Assembly: GCA_963668595.1 (NCBI GenBank)
Contig: OY764876.1
Span: 4,526,001-4,590,000, forward strand
From: GWE2-42-39 sp963668595
GTDB taxonomy: Bacteria; Bacteroidota; Bacteroidia; Bacteroidales; Prolixibacteraceae
Direction: 5' to 3'
DNA length: 64,000 bases
Shown here: positions 35,608 through 44,064 of the stretch, piece by piece
How positions within the stretch are numbered: the stretch's first letter is position 1
Layout of the letters: each line of letters starts with the position of its first letter
Notes under the pieces: generated by a model
Told to the model about the DNA's origin: nothing
Database searches by the model: none
Seen by the model: only the letters and a program-made list of their open reading frames with translations
Translations under genes and position numbers: made by a program

Positions 35608-37761
35608 ATGAAAAGAACGCTGTTAATTGTTGCATTCCTAATCGTTTCATTGGCGGGGAGAGTTGTTGCAGACGAGGGAATGTGGTTGCCTGCGCTGGTT
35701 CATAAGCTGAACATCAGCGATATGCAGGACAAAGGATTGGAACTGAGTGCGGACGATATTTACAATATCAACCGGTCGAGTTTGAAAGATGCTGTTGTGG
35801 CATTGGATCATGGCTCGTGTACCGGTGAGTTGATTTCGCCTAATGGACTTTTATTAACCAATCACCACTGTGGATTCGATGAAATTCAACAGCACAGCTC
35901 GGTTGAACACGATTATCTTACTGATGGCTTCTGGGCAAAATCATACGAAGAAGAACTTCCTAATCCGGGAAAAACAGTTTCTTTTTTGGTGAGTGTTGAA
36001 GATGTGACTGAGAAAGTTTTGGCAGAGATAACCGACTCAATGACCGAAGATGAACGTGATGCCAAGATTCGTGAAATCAGTTCGAAGCTGAAAGACGAAG
36101 CGGTTGGCGAAACACATTACGATGTACAGGTGAAGCCGCTGTTTAATGGGAATAAGTATTATCTGTTTGTTTATGAAACTTTTCGCGATATTCGTTTGGT
36201 TGGTGCTCCTCCAAGTTCGATTGGTAAATTTGGTGGTGATACCGACAACTGGATGTGGCCTCGTCATACCGGCGACTTCAGTATGTTTCGCGTGTATTGC
36301 GATAAAGACGGAAAACCAGCCGACTATTCAAAAGATAATGTTCCGTATAAACCTCGTCATTTTTTCCCGATTTCGCTGAAAGGAATTGAAAAAGGTGATT
36401 ATACCATGGTGATGGGTTATCCGGGACGTACAAACCGGTATAAAACTTCGTACGGAGTGAAATATACGATGGATGTAACAAACGAAGCGCGTATGGTGGT
36501 TCGTGAGGCTAAATTGAATATTCTGAAAGATTATATGGCTACCAGCGCAAAAGCTCGTATTCAGTATGCGTCAAAATATGCCCGTAGTTCTAACTATTAC
36601 AAATACAGTATCGGACAAAATAAAGGATTGCAAGCTCTTGCTGTAGTTGAAAAGAAAAAAGCCATTGAAGATCGTTTTGCGGAATGGGTAAACCAGTCGG
36701 ACGAGCGTAAAGCAAAATATGGCAATTGTTTGAATGAAATTCGCGAATCATACGAAAATCTGGACGAAAACATTGCCTACGAGTACATGCTTGAAACAAT
36801 GTTGCAAGGACCGGATATTTTCTATTTTGCCTACATGAGCAATGGCATGTTCGAAGCATTGAAAAAGGATGGTAATAATGAAGCTCTTCAGTCGGGAATT
36901 GCTCGTTTAAAAGGACGACTGGATGAATTTTACAAAGATTACGATGCCGCAACCGATGAGAAAGTTGCAGCTGCTTTGTTGAAAATATACAACGACAAGG
37001 TGAATCCGAAATATTATCCGGCATTTTTCCGCGAAGTAAAAGAAAAGTATAAAGGTGATTTTGCTGCCTACGTTTCACGTATTTACAGTAAATCAATTTT
37101 TACTGACGAAAATAGACTGAAAGCATTCCTCGAAAACCCGAAAGTGAAGACACTGGAAAAAGACGAGCTTTTTGCTGCTTCTGTACAGATATTTGACACT
37201 TTCCGTCGGGTAGGGGAGTTGATGGCTCAAGGTGACGATAAACTTATGAAAGGACGTCGTTTGTTTTTGGCTGGTTTGATGGAAATGGAAAAAGACCGGA
37301 AATTTTATCCGGATGCTAATTCAACCATGCGTGTTACTTACGGAACAGTTGGCGATTATCAGCCTCGCGATGCAGTTTTTTACAGTCATTACACTACCAT
37401 GAAGGGATACCTCGAAAAAGAAATTCCCGGAGATATGGAGTTTGACGTGCCTGCTCGTTTGAAAGAATTGTACAAATCCAGCGATTTTGGCCAGTATGCT
37501 GATGAAGACGGAACTTTGCATACTTGCTTTATTTCGAATAACGACATTACCGGAGGAAACTCGGGAAGCCCTGTTTTGAATGCAAAAGGTGAATTGATTG
37601 GTGTTGCATTCGATGGAAACTGGGAAGCAATGAGCGGCGACATCGCATTTGAACCTGAATTACAGAAATGTATTAATGTTGATATTCGCTTCGTTCTCTG
37701 GACAATTGATAAATATGCCGGAGCAACAAACCTGATTAATGAAATGACAATTGTAAAATAA
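35608..37761 (+). CDS. S46 family dipeptidyl-peptidase, DPP7-type
   Basis: A 717-residue periplasmic serine peptidase with a signal peptide (1-22) that removes N-terminal dipeptides. The triad is visible: His in LLTNHHCGFD, Asp in the GGDTDNW region, Ser in GGNSGSP. Eighteen residues after this Ser is Gly in FDGNWE. In characterised S46 enzymes this position is Gly in DPP7 (prefers hydrophobic P1) and Arg in DPP11 (prefers Asp/Glu), so DPP7-type specificity is predicted. Proteolytic, amino-acid-based nutrition is implied. Confidence 0.94.
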   Translation: MKRTLLIVAFLIVSLAGRVVADEGMWLPALVHKLNISDMQDKGLELSADDIYNINRSSLKDAVVALDHGSCTGELISPNGLLLTNHHCGFDEIQQHSSVEHDYLTDGFWAKSYEEELPNPGKTVSFLVSVEDVTEKVLAEITDSMTEDERDAKIREISSKLKDEAVGETHYDVQVKPLFNGNKYYLFVYETFRDIRLVGAPPSSIGKFGGDTDNWMWPRHTGDFSMFRVYCDKDGKPADYSKDNVPYKPRHFFPISLKGIEKGDYTMVMGYPGRTNRYKTSYGVKYTMDVTNEARMVVREAKLNILKDYMATSAKARIQYASKYARSSNYYKYSIGQNKGLQALAVVEKKKAIEDRFAEWVNQSDERKAKYGNCLNEIRESYENLDENIAYEYMLETMLQGPDIFYFAYMSNGMFEALKKDGNNEALQSGIARLKGRLDEFYKDYDAATDEKVAAALLKIYNDKVNPKYYPAFFREVKEKYKGDFAAYVSRIYSKSIFTDENRLKAFLENPKVKTLEKDELFAASVQIFDTFRRVGELMAQGDDKLMKGRRLFLAGLMEMEKDRKFYPDANSTMRVTYGTVGDYQPRDAVFYSHYTTMKGYLEKEIPGDMEFDVPARLKELYKSSDFGQYADEDGTLHTCFISNNDITGGNSGSPVLNAKGELIGVAFDGNWEAMSGDIAFEPELQKCINVDIRFVLWTIDKYAGATNLINEMTIVK

Positions 37762-37782
37762 TAATCCGTTTTATTATTCGGA

Positions 37783-37816
37783 GAAAGACCCGTACTTTTA
37801 CGGGTCTTTTTTTTTA
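37783..37816 (+). terminator. terminator of the S46 peptidase gene
   Basis: The stem AAGACCCG.../...CGGGTCTT with a T9 tail ends just 3 bases before the rnhA start codon. Confidence 0.9.
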
Positions 37817-37818
37817 AT

Positions 37819-38280
37819 ATGACTGTAAACATTACCATATATACCGATGGGGCTGCCCGCGGAAATCCTGGCCCTGGCGGCTATGGCGTTGTTTTGTTGG
37901 CTGGCCCGCACCGAAAAGAATTGTCGGAAGGTTTTCGCCTGACAACCAACAACCGAATGGAATTACTGGCTGTAATAACTGCGCTTGAAGCGTTGAAACT
38001 ACCCGGCTCGGTTGTGACAATTTATACCGATTCGAAATATGTGGCTGATGCAGTTGAAAAAGGCTGGCTCTGGGATTGGGTGAAGAAGCGTTTCAAAGGC
38101 AAAAAAAATGCTGATCTCTGGTTGCGTTTCATTCCTGCATATCAAAAACATCGGGTGAAATTTGTTTGGGTGAAGGGACATGCTAATATTCCGGAAAACG
38201 AACGTTGTGATCAGTTAGCGGTAGAAGCTTCGTTTGCACCGAATTTAAAAGAAGATACCGGTTATCAACCGGACGCATAA
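37819..38280 (+). CDS. rnhA: ribonuclease HI
   Basis: A 153-residue endonuclease that cuts the RNA strand of RNA-DNA hybrids. The four catalytic acids are present: Asp in IYTDGAARGNPGPGG, Glu in NNRMELLAV, Asp in IYTDSKYV and Asp in ENERCDQLA. The His in VKGHANIPEN is also conserved. It begins only 3 bases after the T-tract of the preceding terminator, so its transcript must either read through that hairpin or start leaderless there. Confidence 0.95.
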   Translation: MTVNITIYTDGAARGNPGPGGYGVVLLAGPHRKELSEGFRLTTNNRMELLAVITALEALKLPGSVVTIYTDSKYVADAVEKGWLWDWVKKRFKGKKNADLWLRFIPAYQKHRVKFVWVKGHANIPENERCDQLAVEASFAPNLKEDTGYQPDA

Positions 38281-38293
38281 TGCAGGGAAAATC

Positions 38294-38301
38294 TATATTT
38301 G
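38294..38301 (+). promoter_or_regulatory. candidate -7 box of waaA
   Basis: TATATTTG, a full match to TAnnTTTG, lies 41 bases before the waaA start; no good -33 element. Confidence 0.45.
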
Positions 38302-38342
38302 CATTGTGAAGAAAGTAGTTTTAAGAGCATAATAATAACCTC

Positions 38343-39578
38343 ATGAGCTTGATATATCGATTGTCTGTGTTTTTTTATCAGTTACTTGTTCGTTGTGCTG
38401 CCCCGTTTAATCCGAAAGCTCGCTTTTGGGTGGATGGCCGAAAAAATATTTTCGACCAAATCGAAGCTCGTGTAGAGCATGACCGCCCATTAATCTGGGT
38501 GCATTGTGCATCGCTTGGCGAGTTTGAGCAGGGCCGGCCATTGATTGAAGCAATACGTAAAGAACATCCGGCTTATCGCATTTTGCTGACTTTTTTTTCT
38601 CCTTCAGGATACGAGATCCGAAAAAATTACGAAGGAGCTGATTATATCTTCTATCTCCCTGTCGATACGCCTGCTAATGCCCGTCGTTTTGTCGATTTGG
38701 TAAAGCCGGAAAAGGTCTTTTTCGTCAAATATGAGTATTGGTATTTTTATTTTCGTGCATTGCATCGCCGGAATATTCCTCTCTATATCGTTTCGGCTAT
38801 TTTCAGAAAAGATCAGTGGTTTTTTAAAAAAGGGCCTGTTGGGAAGTGGTACCGAAACTTATTGCACATGACTTCTCATTTGTTCGTGCAACAACCCGAA
38901 TCGTTAAAACTATTGAATACATATGGGATTACTCATGCGAGTAGTGTGGGAGATACTCGTTTCGATAGGGTGGCAGCAATTGCCGCAGCCGGAAAAGAAT
39001 TGCCGTTGATTGAGGCATTCAAAAAAGAAAGTCCGGTGCTGGTTGCCGGTAGCTCGTGGAAACCCGACGAAGATTTGCTGATTGAATATATTAATCAGAG
39101 CGAAGGACTAAAATTCATTTTTGCACCACATGAGATAAAACCAGTCAATGTGCAGCGGATTCTTTCCTCCGTAAATAAGCCGGCTGTTTGTTTGTCGCAG
39201 GCTACAACGGAGCAAATTGCCAGGTATGAAGTGTTGATAATCGATTCAATAGGCTTGTTGTCGTCGGTATATCGGTATGCAACAGTTGCTTATATTGGAG
39301 GTGGTTTTGGAGTGGGTATTCACAATACGCTGGAGGCGGCCATTTACAATATTCCTGTTTTATTTGGCCCCAACTATTCCCGGTTCAACGAGGCAGTAAT
39401 GTTAAAAAAACAAGGAGTGGCATATCCGATTCTTAATTTTCATGATCTGAAAAATTCGCTTGATAGTTTATTTGCTGATGAAAATTTACGCGCCGAGATC
39501 GCCAAATCATGTCGTTCTTATACGCAATCAAACCTCGGAGCAACCGAAAAAATCCTCTCAAAAGTTTTTAACAATTAG
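38343..39578 (+). CDS. waaA: 3-deoxy-D-manno-octulosonic acid transferase
   Basis: A 411-residue GT30 enzyme that adds Kdo to lipid A precursor on the inner membrane. A short N-terminal hydrophobic anchor is followed by IWVHCASLGEFEQGRPLIE (conserved catalytic Glu), LLTFFSPSGYEIRKNY, FVKYEYWYFYF and, in the second domain, GGFGVGIHNTLEAA and VLFGPNYSRFNEA. The length is normal. It shows a Gram-negative envelope. Confidence 0.94.
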   Translation: MSLIYRLSVFFYQLLVRCAAPFNPKARFWVDGRKNIFDQIEARVEHDRPLIWVHCASLGEFEQGRPLIEAIRKEHPAYRILLTFFSPSGYEIRKNYEGADYIFYLPVDTPANARRFVDLVKPEKVFFVKYEYWYFYFRALHRRNIPLYIVSAIFRKDQWFFKKGPVGKWYRNLLHMTSHLFVQQPESLKLLNTYGITHASSVGDTRFDRVAAIAAAGKELPLIEAFKKESPVLVAGSSWKPDEDLLIEYINQSEGLKFIFAPHEIKPVNVQRILSSVNKPAVCLSQATTEQIARYEVLIIDSIGLLSSVYRYATVAYIGGGFGVGIHNTLEAAIYNIPVLFGPNYSRFNEAVMLKKQGVAYPILNFHDLKNSLDSLFADENLRAEIAKSCRSYTQSNLGATEKILSKVFNN

Positions 39579-39910
39579 CTAAATTATCAACCGTTTTTTT
39601 ACGCTAACTCTTTCTGTTTTCTAAGCTTTGCTTTCTGTTCATATTTTATTGGCAAAAATTACGGATTGTATTGGAAAAGTATTCGTTTTGGTAAACTTTT
39701 CAAACTTATTAAAAACCTAAATCTCTGAAAAACAAAAAACTAACACTTAGAAGTTGATAACTTTTGGAATGCTTTGCAAAAAAAGTATTCCTTTTTTTTT
39801 GTTCTGTGCGTATCTTGCATCAAGCAAAACGGACATGAATTTTAGGTTCGTTTCATAGCAAAGCTTATCATCGAAATAAAATATAAAAAAGACATTAATT
39901 TTTCTTGACT
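39579..39910. other. leader region of the ribonucleotide reductase gene
   Basis: No gene is seen. The stretch holds the hairpin at 39766-39801 and AT-rich sequence. No cobalamin riboswitch consensus (B12 box) is visible despite the B12-dependent product. Confidence 0.5.
39766..39801 (+). terminator. terminator-like hairpin between waaA and nrdJ
   Basis: The stem GGAATGCTTT/AAAGTATTCC (39766-39775 with 39782-39791, one G-U pair) with a T9 tail. It lies 187 bases after the waaA stop and about 110 before the nrdJ start. It may end waaA or act inside the nrdJ leader. Confidence 0.75.
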
Positions 39911-42484
39911 ATGGCATTGAAAGAAGTGGCCGTTGAAGTAATGACAGGCAAAAAAATTTATTCGCAGGAAGAAGCCTTCCAATCGTCGCTTGAATATTTC
40001 AAAGGAGACGATTTGGCTGCCCGGGTATGGGTGAATAAGTACGCGTTGAAAGACTCGTTCGGTAATATTTATGAGAAAAACCCGGATCACATGCACCGCC
40101 GTTTGGCGAAAGAAATTGCCCGTATTGAGCAAGCATACCCGAATCCAATGTCGGAGGAAGAAATTTATCAGTTGCTGAAAGATTTTAAATACATTGTTCC
40201 GCAGGGAGGACCGATGACTGGAATTGGTAACGATTATCAGATTGCTTCGTTGTCAAACTGTTTTGTTATCGGAAACGATGGCGATTCGGATTCGTACGGT
40301 GGAATTATGAAAATCGATCAGGAACAAGTACAGCTGATGAAACGTCGTGGTGGTGTTGGACACGATTTGTCTCACATCCGCCCGAAAGGTTCACCGGTAA
40401 AAAATTCGGCACTTACTTCTACCGGAATTGTACCGTTCATGGAACGTTATTCAAACTCAACACGCGAAGTTGCCCAGGATGGTCGCCGCGGAGCTTTGAT
40501 GCTTTCTGTTTCAATTAAACATCCCGATTCAGAATCATTTATCGATGCCAAACTTGAGCAGGGAAAAGTAACCGGAGCCAATGTTTCTGTGAAAATTCAC
40601 GACGATTTTATGCGCGCCGTAGAATCTGGAGAACCTTATCGCACTCAATATCCGATTGATTCAAACGACCCGAAATACACCAAAGAAATTGATGCCCGAA
40701 GCTTGTGGAAAAAGATTGTTTACAATGCATGGAAATCGGCCGAACCAGGAATGCTTTTCTGGGATACAATCATTCGCGAGTCGGTGCCCGATTGTTATGC
40801 CGATTTGGGTTACCGCACTGTATCTACCAATCCATGTGGTGAGATTCCTTTGTGTCCGTATGATAGCTGTCGCCTGTTGGCATTGAATCTGTATTCGTAT
40901 GTCGAGCATCCGTTTACCAAACAAGCTCGCTTTAACTTCGACTTGTTCAAGAAACATGTAGGCTATGCTCAGCGCATTATGGATGATATTATCGACCTTG
41001 AGCTGGAAAAAATTGACGGGATTATCGGTAAAATTGATGCTGATCCGGAAAGCCCGGAAATTAAAAATATTGAGCGTAATTTGTGGGATAAAATTAAAAC
41101 CAAGGCCAGAGAAGGTCGCCGTACCGGAGTTGGTATTACTGCCGAAGGAGATATGCTTGCTGGTTTAGGACTGCGTTATGGTAGTGATGTAGCAACTGAT
41201 TTTAGTGAAGAAGTACAAAAAACACTGGCTGTTGAGGCTGCTCGTTCGTCAGTGAACATGGCTAAAGATCGTGGCGCTTTCACAATTTATGATGCTGAAC
41301 GTGAAAAAAATAATCCATTCATTAACCGGATTCGCAAAGAAGATGAAGAGTTGTATCAGGAAATGGTAAAATATGGTCGTAGGAATATTGCCATGTTAAC
41401 CATCGCTCCGACCGGAACAACCAGTTTGATGACACAAACAACTTCCGGTATTGAACCGGTATTTATGCCTGTGTACAAACGCCGCCGCAAAGTGAATCCG
41501 AACGATAAAAATGTACGGGTCGATTTCGTTGATGAAGTGGGCGATTCATGGGAAGAATATATTGTTTTCCACCACAAATTTGTGGATTGGATGCAAGCCA
41601 ATGGTTATGATGTAACCAAACGTTATGCCGAAGATGAATTGGACGAGTTGGTTCGAAAATCGCCCTATTACAAAGCTACTTCCAACGATGTGGATTGGCT
41701 GAGCAAAGTGCGCATGCAGGGACGTATCCAGAAATGGGTCGATCACTCAATCAGTGTGACCATTAACCTGCCGTCTGATGTAAGCGAAGATTTAGTAGAT
41801 CAGCTTTATTTTGAAGCATGGCGCAGTGGCTGTAAAGGAGCGACTGTTTATCGCGATGGTTCGCGTGCCGGTGTGCTGATCTCAACGAAAAAAGAAGAGA
41901 AAAAAGCTTCGGTGCCCGGAAATTTCCCGACAAGAAGACCTGAGATACTTGATGCTGACGTAGTTCGATTCCAGAATAACAAAGAACGTTGGGTAGCCTT
42001 TATTGGTGTAATCGATGGTCGTCCGTACGAGATTTTTACCGGTTTGCAGGATGATGAAGACGGAATTTTACTGCCTCGTTCGGTTACTAGCGGGAAAATT
42101 ATTAAGAATTTCGAGACTGATGAATCCGGAGAAGAAGTAAAACGTTACGATTTCCAGTTTCAAAATAAACGTGGATACAAAACTACGATCGAAGGTCTTT
42201 CTTATAAATTCAATCCGGAATTCTGGAATTACGCTAAATTAATCTCCGGAGTTTTGCGTCACGGAATGCCGATCCACAAAGTAGTGGATACTGTAACAAG
42301 CCTTCAGTTTGATAACGATAATATTAATAGTTGGAAAGCCGGGGTGGCCCGCGCCCTGAAGAAATACATTCCGAATGGAACTATCGCAGAGGGAACGGTC
42401 TGCGGTGAGTGTGGTTCGGCTAATGTGATTTATCAGGAAGGTTGTTTGACCTGCTCTGATTGCGGCTCTTCGAAATGCGGATGA
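39911..42484 (+). CDS. nrdJ: class II (adenosylcobalamin-dependent) ribonucleoside-diphosphate reductase
   Basis: An 857-residue enzyme that makes deoxyribonucleotides without oxygen by using B12. The ATG at 39911 is used; a TTG two codons upstream is unlikely. Visible marks: SLSNCFVIG (redox Cys), RRGGVGHDLSHIRP, the N-x-C-x-E active site in STNPCGEIPLCPYDSCRLL, APTGTTSLM, and a C-terminal zinc-ribbon-like tail with CGECGSANV and CSDCGSSKCG for re-reduction. B12 dependence agrees with the absence of a cognate NrdB in the neighbourhood. It has its own terminator. Confidence 0.95.
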   Translation: MALKEVAVEVMTGKKIYSQEEAFQSSLEYFKGDDLAARVWVNKYALKDSFGNIYEKNPDHMHRRLAKEIARIEQAYPNPMSEEEIYQLLKDFKYIVPQGGPMTGIGNDYQIASLSNCFVIGNDGDSDSYGGIMKIDQEQVQLMKRRGGVGHDLSHIRPKGSPVKNSALTSTGIVPFMERYSNSTREVAQDGRRGALMLSVSIKHPDSESFIDAKLEQGKVTGANVSVKIHDDFMRAVESGEPYRTQYPIDSNDPKYTKEIDARSLWKKIVYNAWKSAEPGMLFWDTIIRESVPDCYADLGYRTVSTNPCGEIPLCPYDSCRLLALNLYSYVEHPFTKQARFNFDLFKKHVGYAQRIMDDIIDLELEKIDGIIGKIDADPESPEIKNIERNLWDKIKTKAREGRRTGVGITAEGDMLAGLGLRYGSDVATDFSEEVQKTLAVEAARSSVNMAKDRGAFTIYDAEREKNNPFINRIRKEDEELYQEMVKYGRRNIAMLTIAPTGTTSLMTQTTSGIEPVFMPVYKRRRKVNPNDKNVRVDFVDEVGDSWEEYIVFHHKFVDWMQANGYDVTKRYAEDELDELVRKSPYYKATSNDVDWLSKVRMQGRIQKWVDHSISVTINLPSDVSEDLVDQLYFEAWRSGCKGATVYRDGSRAGVLISTKKEEKKASVPGNFPTRRPEILDADVVRFQNNKERWVAFIGVIDGRPYEIFTGLQDDEDGILLPRSVTSGKIIKNFETDESGEEVKRYDFQFQNKRGYKTTIEGLSYKFNPEFWNYAKLISGVLRHGMPIHKVVDTVTSLQFDNDNINSWKAGVARALKKYIPNGTIAEGTVCGECGSANVIYQEGCLTCSDCGSSKCG

Positions 42485-42507
42485 TCAATTCCCAATTATA
42501 TTTGATT

Positions 42508-42552
42508 AAAGCGGGGCGGCAGAAATGTTGCCCCGCTTTGCTTTTGTTCTTT
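42508..42552 (+). terminator. terminator of nrdJ
   Basis: The stem AAAGCGGGGC/GCCCCGCTTT (42508-42517 with 42530-42539) with a T-rich tail, 24 bases after the stop codon. Confidence 0.9.
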
Positions 42553-42684
42553 TGCTGACGATTTCCTATTAATCGGCTTCTATTTCTGATTATTACCGTA
42601 CCGTTGCAGTCTCTGTATTCTGACAAAAAAGATAATTTTAACAATAAATTAAGATAAAAAGGTATTTATTTATTGAGAATTTTG

Positions 42685-42692
42685 TATTATTG
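42685..42692 (+). promoter_or_regulatory. possible -7 box of the cysK leader
   Basis: TATTATTG differs from TAnnTTTG at one base and lies 20 bases before the leader-peptide start codon. No -33 element was found. Confidence 0.3.
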
Positions 42693-42712
42693 CAATACAA
42701 AATGCAATTGAA

Positions 42713-42790
42713 ATGACAAGCAAAATCAACACAAACGTATGTTGTTGCTGCGAAACCCCCTCCGCAGGAAGTTGTTGTGCTTGTACGTAA
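42713..42790 (+). CDS. cysteine-rich leader peptide of cysK (25 aa)
   Basis: A complete 25-codon frame: residues 10-13 are four consecutive Cys codons (42740-42751), and residues 21, 22 and 24 are Cys again, giving seven Cys in 25 residues. It ends 102 bases before cysK, with a terminator in between. The composition is too extreme for chance, and the order leader, terminator, cysteine biosynthesis gene is that of attenuators such as trp or his. The product is probably not functional as a peptide; translation speed is the sensor. A five-codon mini-frame (ATG CAA TTG AAA TGA, 42702-42716) overlaps its ATG, which may be chance. Confidence 0.85.
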   Translation: MTSKINTNVCCCCETPSAGSCCACT

Positions 42791-42855
42791 AGCAAAATCA
42801 TTATTTATCTCACACAACGCAAGCCTTCCTGTTATCCGGGAAGGCTTTATTTTTT
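42764..42855 (+). promoter_or_regulatory. predicted cysteine-responsive transcription attenuator of cysK
   Basis: Bases 42765-42771 (CAGGAAG), lying between the two Cys codon clusters, are the exact complement of 42825-42831 (CTTCCTG), extendable by one G-U pair (42764 with 42832). That downstream segment overlaps the terminator's 5' arm (42821-42829), so antiterminator and terminator exclude each other. A ribosome stalled at the four Cys codons would leave 42764-42771 free to pair and let transcription enter cysK. A ribosome reaching the stop codon would mask it and let the terminator form. The pairing is seen; the mechanism is inferred. Confidence 0.7.
42821..42855 (+). terminator. attenuator terminator before cysK
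   Basis: A 9-bp perfect stem AAGCCTTCC/GGAAGGCTT (42821-42829 with 42839-42847) followed by TATTTTTTTA. It lies 38 bases before the cysK start codon, an unusual place for an ordinary operon terminator. Confidence 0.9.
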
Positions 42856-42892
42856 TATCAAGACAGTAATTATTAATTAAATATATTTAGGT

Positions 42893-43804
42893 ATGAGAGT
42901 AACAAATATTCTGGAAACGATCGGAAATAGCCCTTTGGTGAGGATCAATAATCTGTATGAAGATAAGGCAAACGTATTTGTAAAACTGGAGAAAACCAAT
43001 CCTGGTGGAAGTATAAAAGATCGTATTGCCCTGGCAATGGTTGAAGAAGCAGAGAAGCAGGGATTAATTGGCCCGGAAAGTTTGTTGGTTGAACCAACTT
43101 CAGGAAATACAGGTATTGGATTGGCTCTGGTTGCTGCGGTAAAAAAGTACAAACTGATTTTAGTTATGCCAGAGTCGATGAGTGTGGAACGCCGTCGCAT
43201 ACTAACTGCCTATGGAGCCGAGTTGGTGCTGACTCCTCGCGAAAAAGGAATGAAAGGTGCGATTGAAAAAGCGAAAGAAATTGTGGCTGAAAACCCGAAT
43301 GCATGGATTCCTTCGCAGTTCGACAATCGAGCCAATATAGAAGCGCATCGTCGTACTACAGCACAAGAGATACTGAAGGATTTTCCGGAAGGATTTGACG
43401 TATTGATTACGGGTGTTGGCACGGGAGGACACATCAGTGGAGTGGCAGACGTGTTAAAACAGCACTGGCCTGCATTGAAAGTTTTTGCAGTAGAACCTGA
43501 ACTGTCTCCGGTAATTGGAGGCGGAGCTCCCGGGCCTCACCCGATACAGGGAATTGGAGCCGGTTTTATTCCTGATAATTTGCATATTCAATTGCTTGAT
43601 GGGACAATTTCGGTAAGTAAAGAGGAGGCCTTCGGGTTTGCACTTCGTGCTGCCCGCGAAGAAGGACTTTTTGTTGGTATTTCGTCGGGAGCATCACTGG
43701 CTGCAGTGGCGAAAAAGATTCCGGATTTACCTACTGATAGTAAAATCTTGACTTTTGCTTACGATACAGGAGAACGTTATCTTTCGGTTGAAGGATTGTT
43801 CTGA
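42893..43804 (+). CDS. cysK: cysteine synthase (O-acetylserine sulfhydrylase)
   Basis: A 303-residue PLP enzyme that joins O-acetylserine and sulfide to form L-cysteine. PLP lysine in NPGGSIKDRIAL (about residue 43); substrate loop PTSGNTGIGLA; phosphate-binding loop TGVGTGGHISG; C-terminal GISSGASLAA. The length is normal for CysK. Its transcript carries the Cys-rich leader and terminator described above, so expression is probably raised when charged tRNA-Cys is scarce. No other cysteine genes follow it. Confidence 0.95.
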   Translation: MRVTNILETIGNSPLVRINNLYEDKANVFVKLEKTNPGGSIKDRIALAMVEEAEKQGLIGPESLLVEPTSGNTGIGLALVAAVKKYKLILVMPESMSVERRRILTAYGAELVLTPREKGMKGAIEKAKEIVAENPNAWIPSQFDNRANIEAHRRTTAQEILKDFPEGFDVLITGVGTGGHISGVADVLKQHWPALKVFAVEPELSPVIGGGAPGPHPIQGIGAGFIPDNLHIQLLDGTISVSKEEAFGFALRAAREEGLFVGISSGASLAAVAKKIPDLPTDSKILTFAYDTGERYLSVEGLF

Positions 43805-43937
43805 GAAGATAAAGGCGATAAATCGGGATCAGTATTGAAAATGTTAAGCATTGCCAGTTTCAATCCTGAACCCGGCCTCTCTCTTTGTAATTCACTTCTT
43901 TTTCATCGAACATGTCGGTATTCCACCTGTGGTTCTG

Positions 43938-43945
43938 TATATTTG
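43938..43945 (+). promoter_or_regulatory. candidate -7 box before the outer-membrane protein gene
   Basis: TATATTTG matches TAnnTTTG, 120 bases before the start codon at 44065; no clear -33 element. The rest of 43805-44064 shows nothing else. Confidence 0.4.
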
Positions 43946-44064
43946 TGCTTTAATAAATATATACGTGTGAAATAGCCATGATTTGGCAAACGCCAACCGA
44001 AAATGAGAAGATTATTTCAATCATGGGTATTCCATGTGGCAATTAAAAAGCAAATTATTCACAC

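Noticed and set aside
39579..39910. Cobalamin riboswitch before the B12-dependent reductase
   Set aside because: No B12-box-like sequence or multi-helix fold is visible, only a single terminator-like hairpin.
43978..44046. A 22-codon upstream frame before the outer-membrane protein gene
   Set aside because: It has no biased composition, no terminator follows it, and no motif supports a leader or peptide function.
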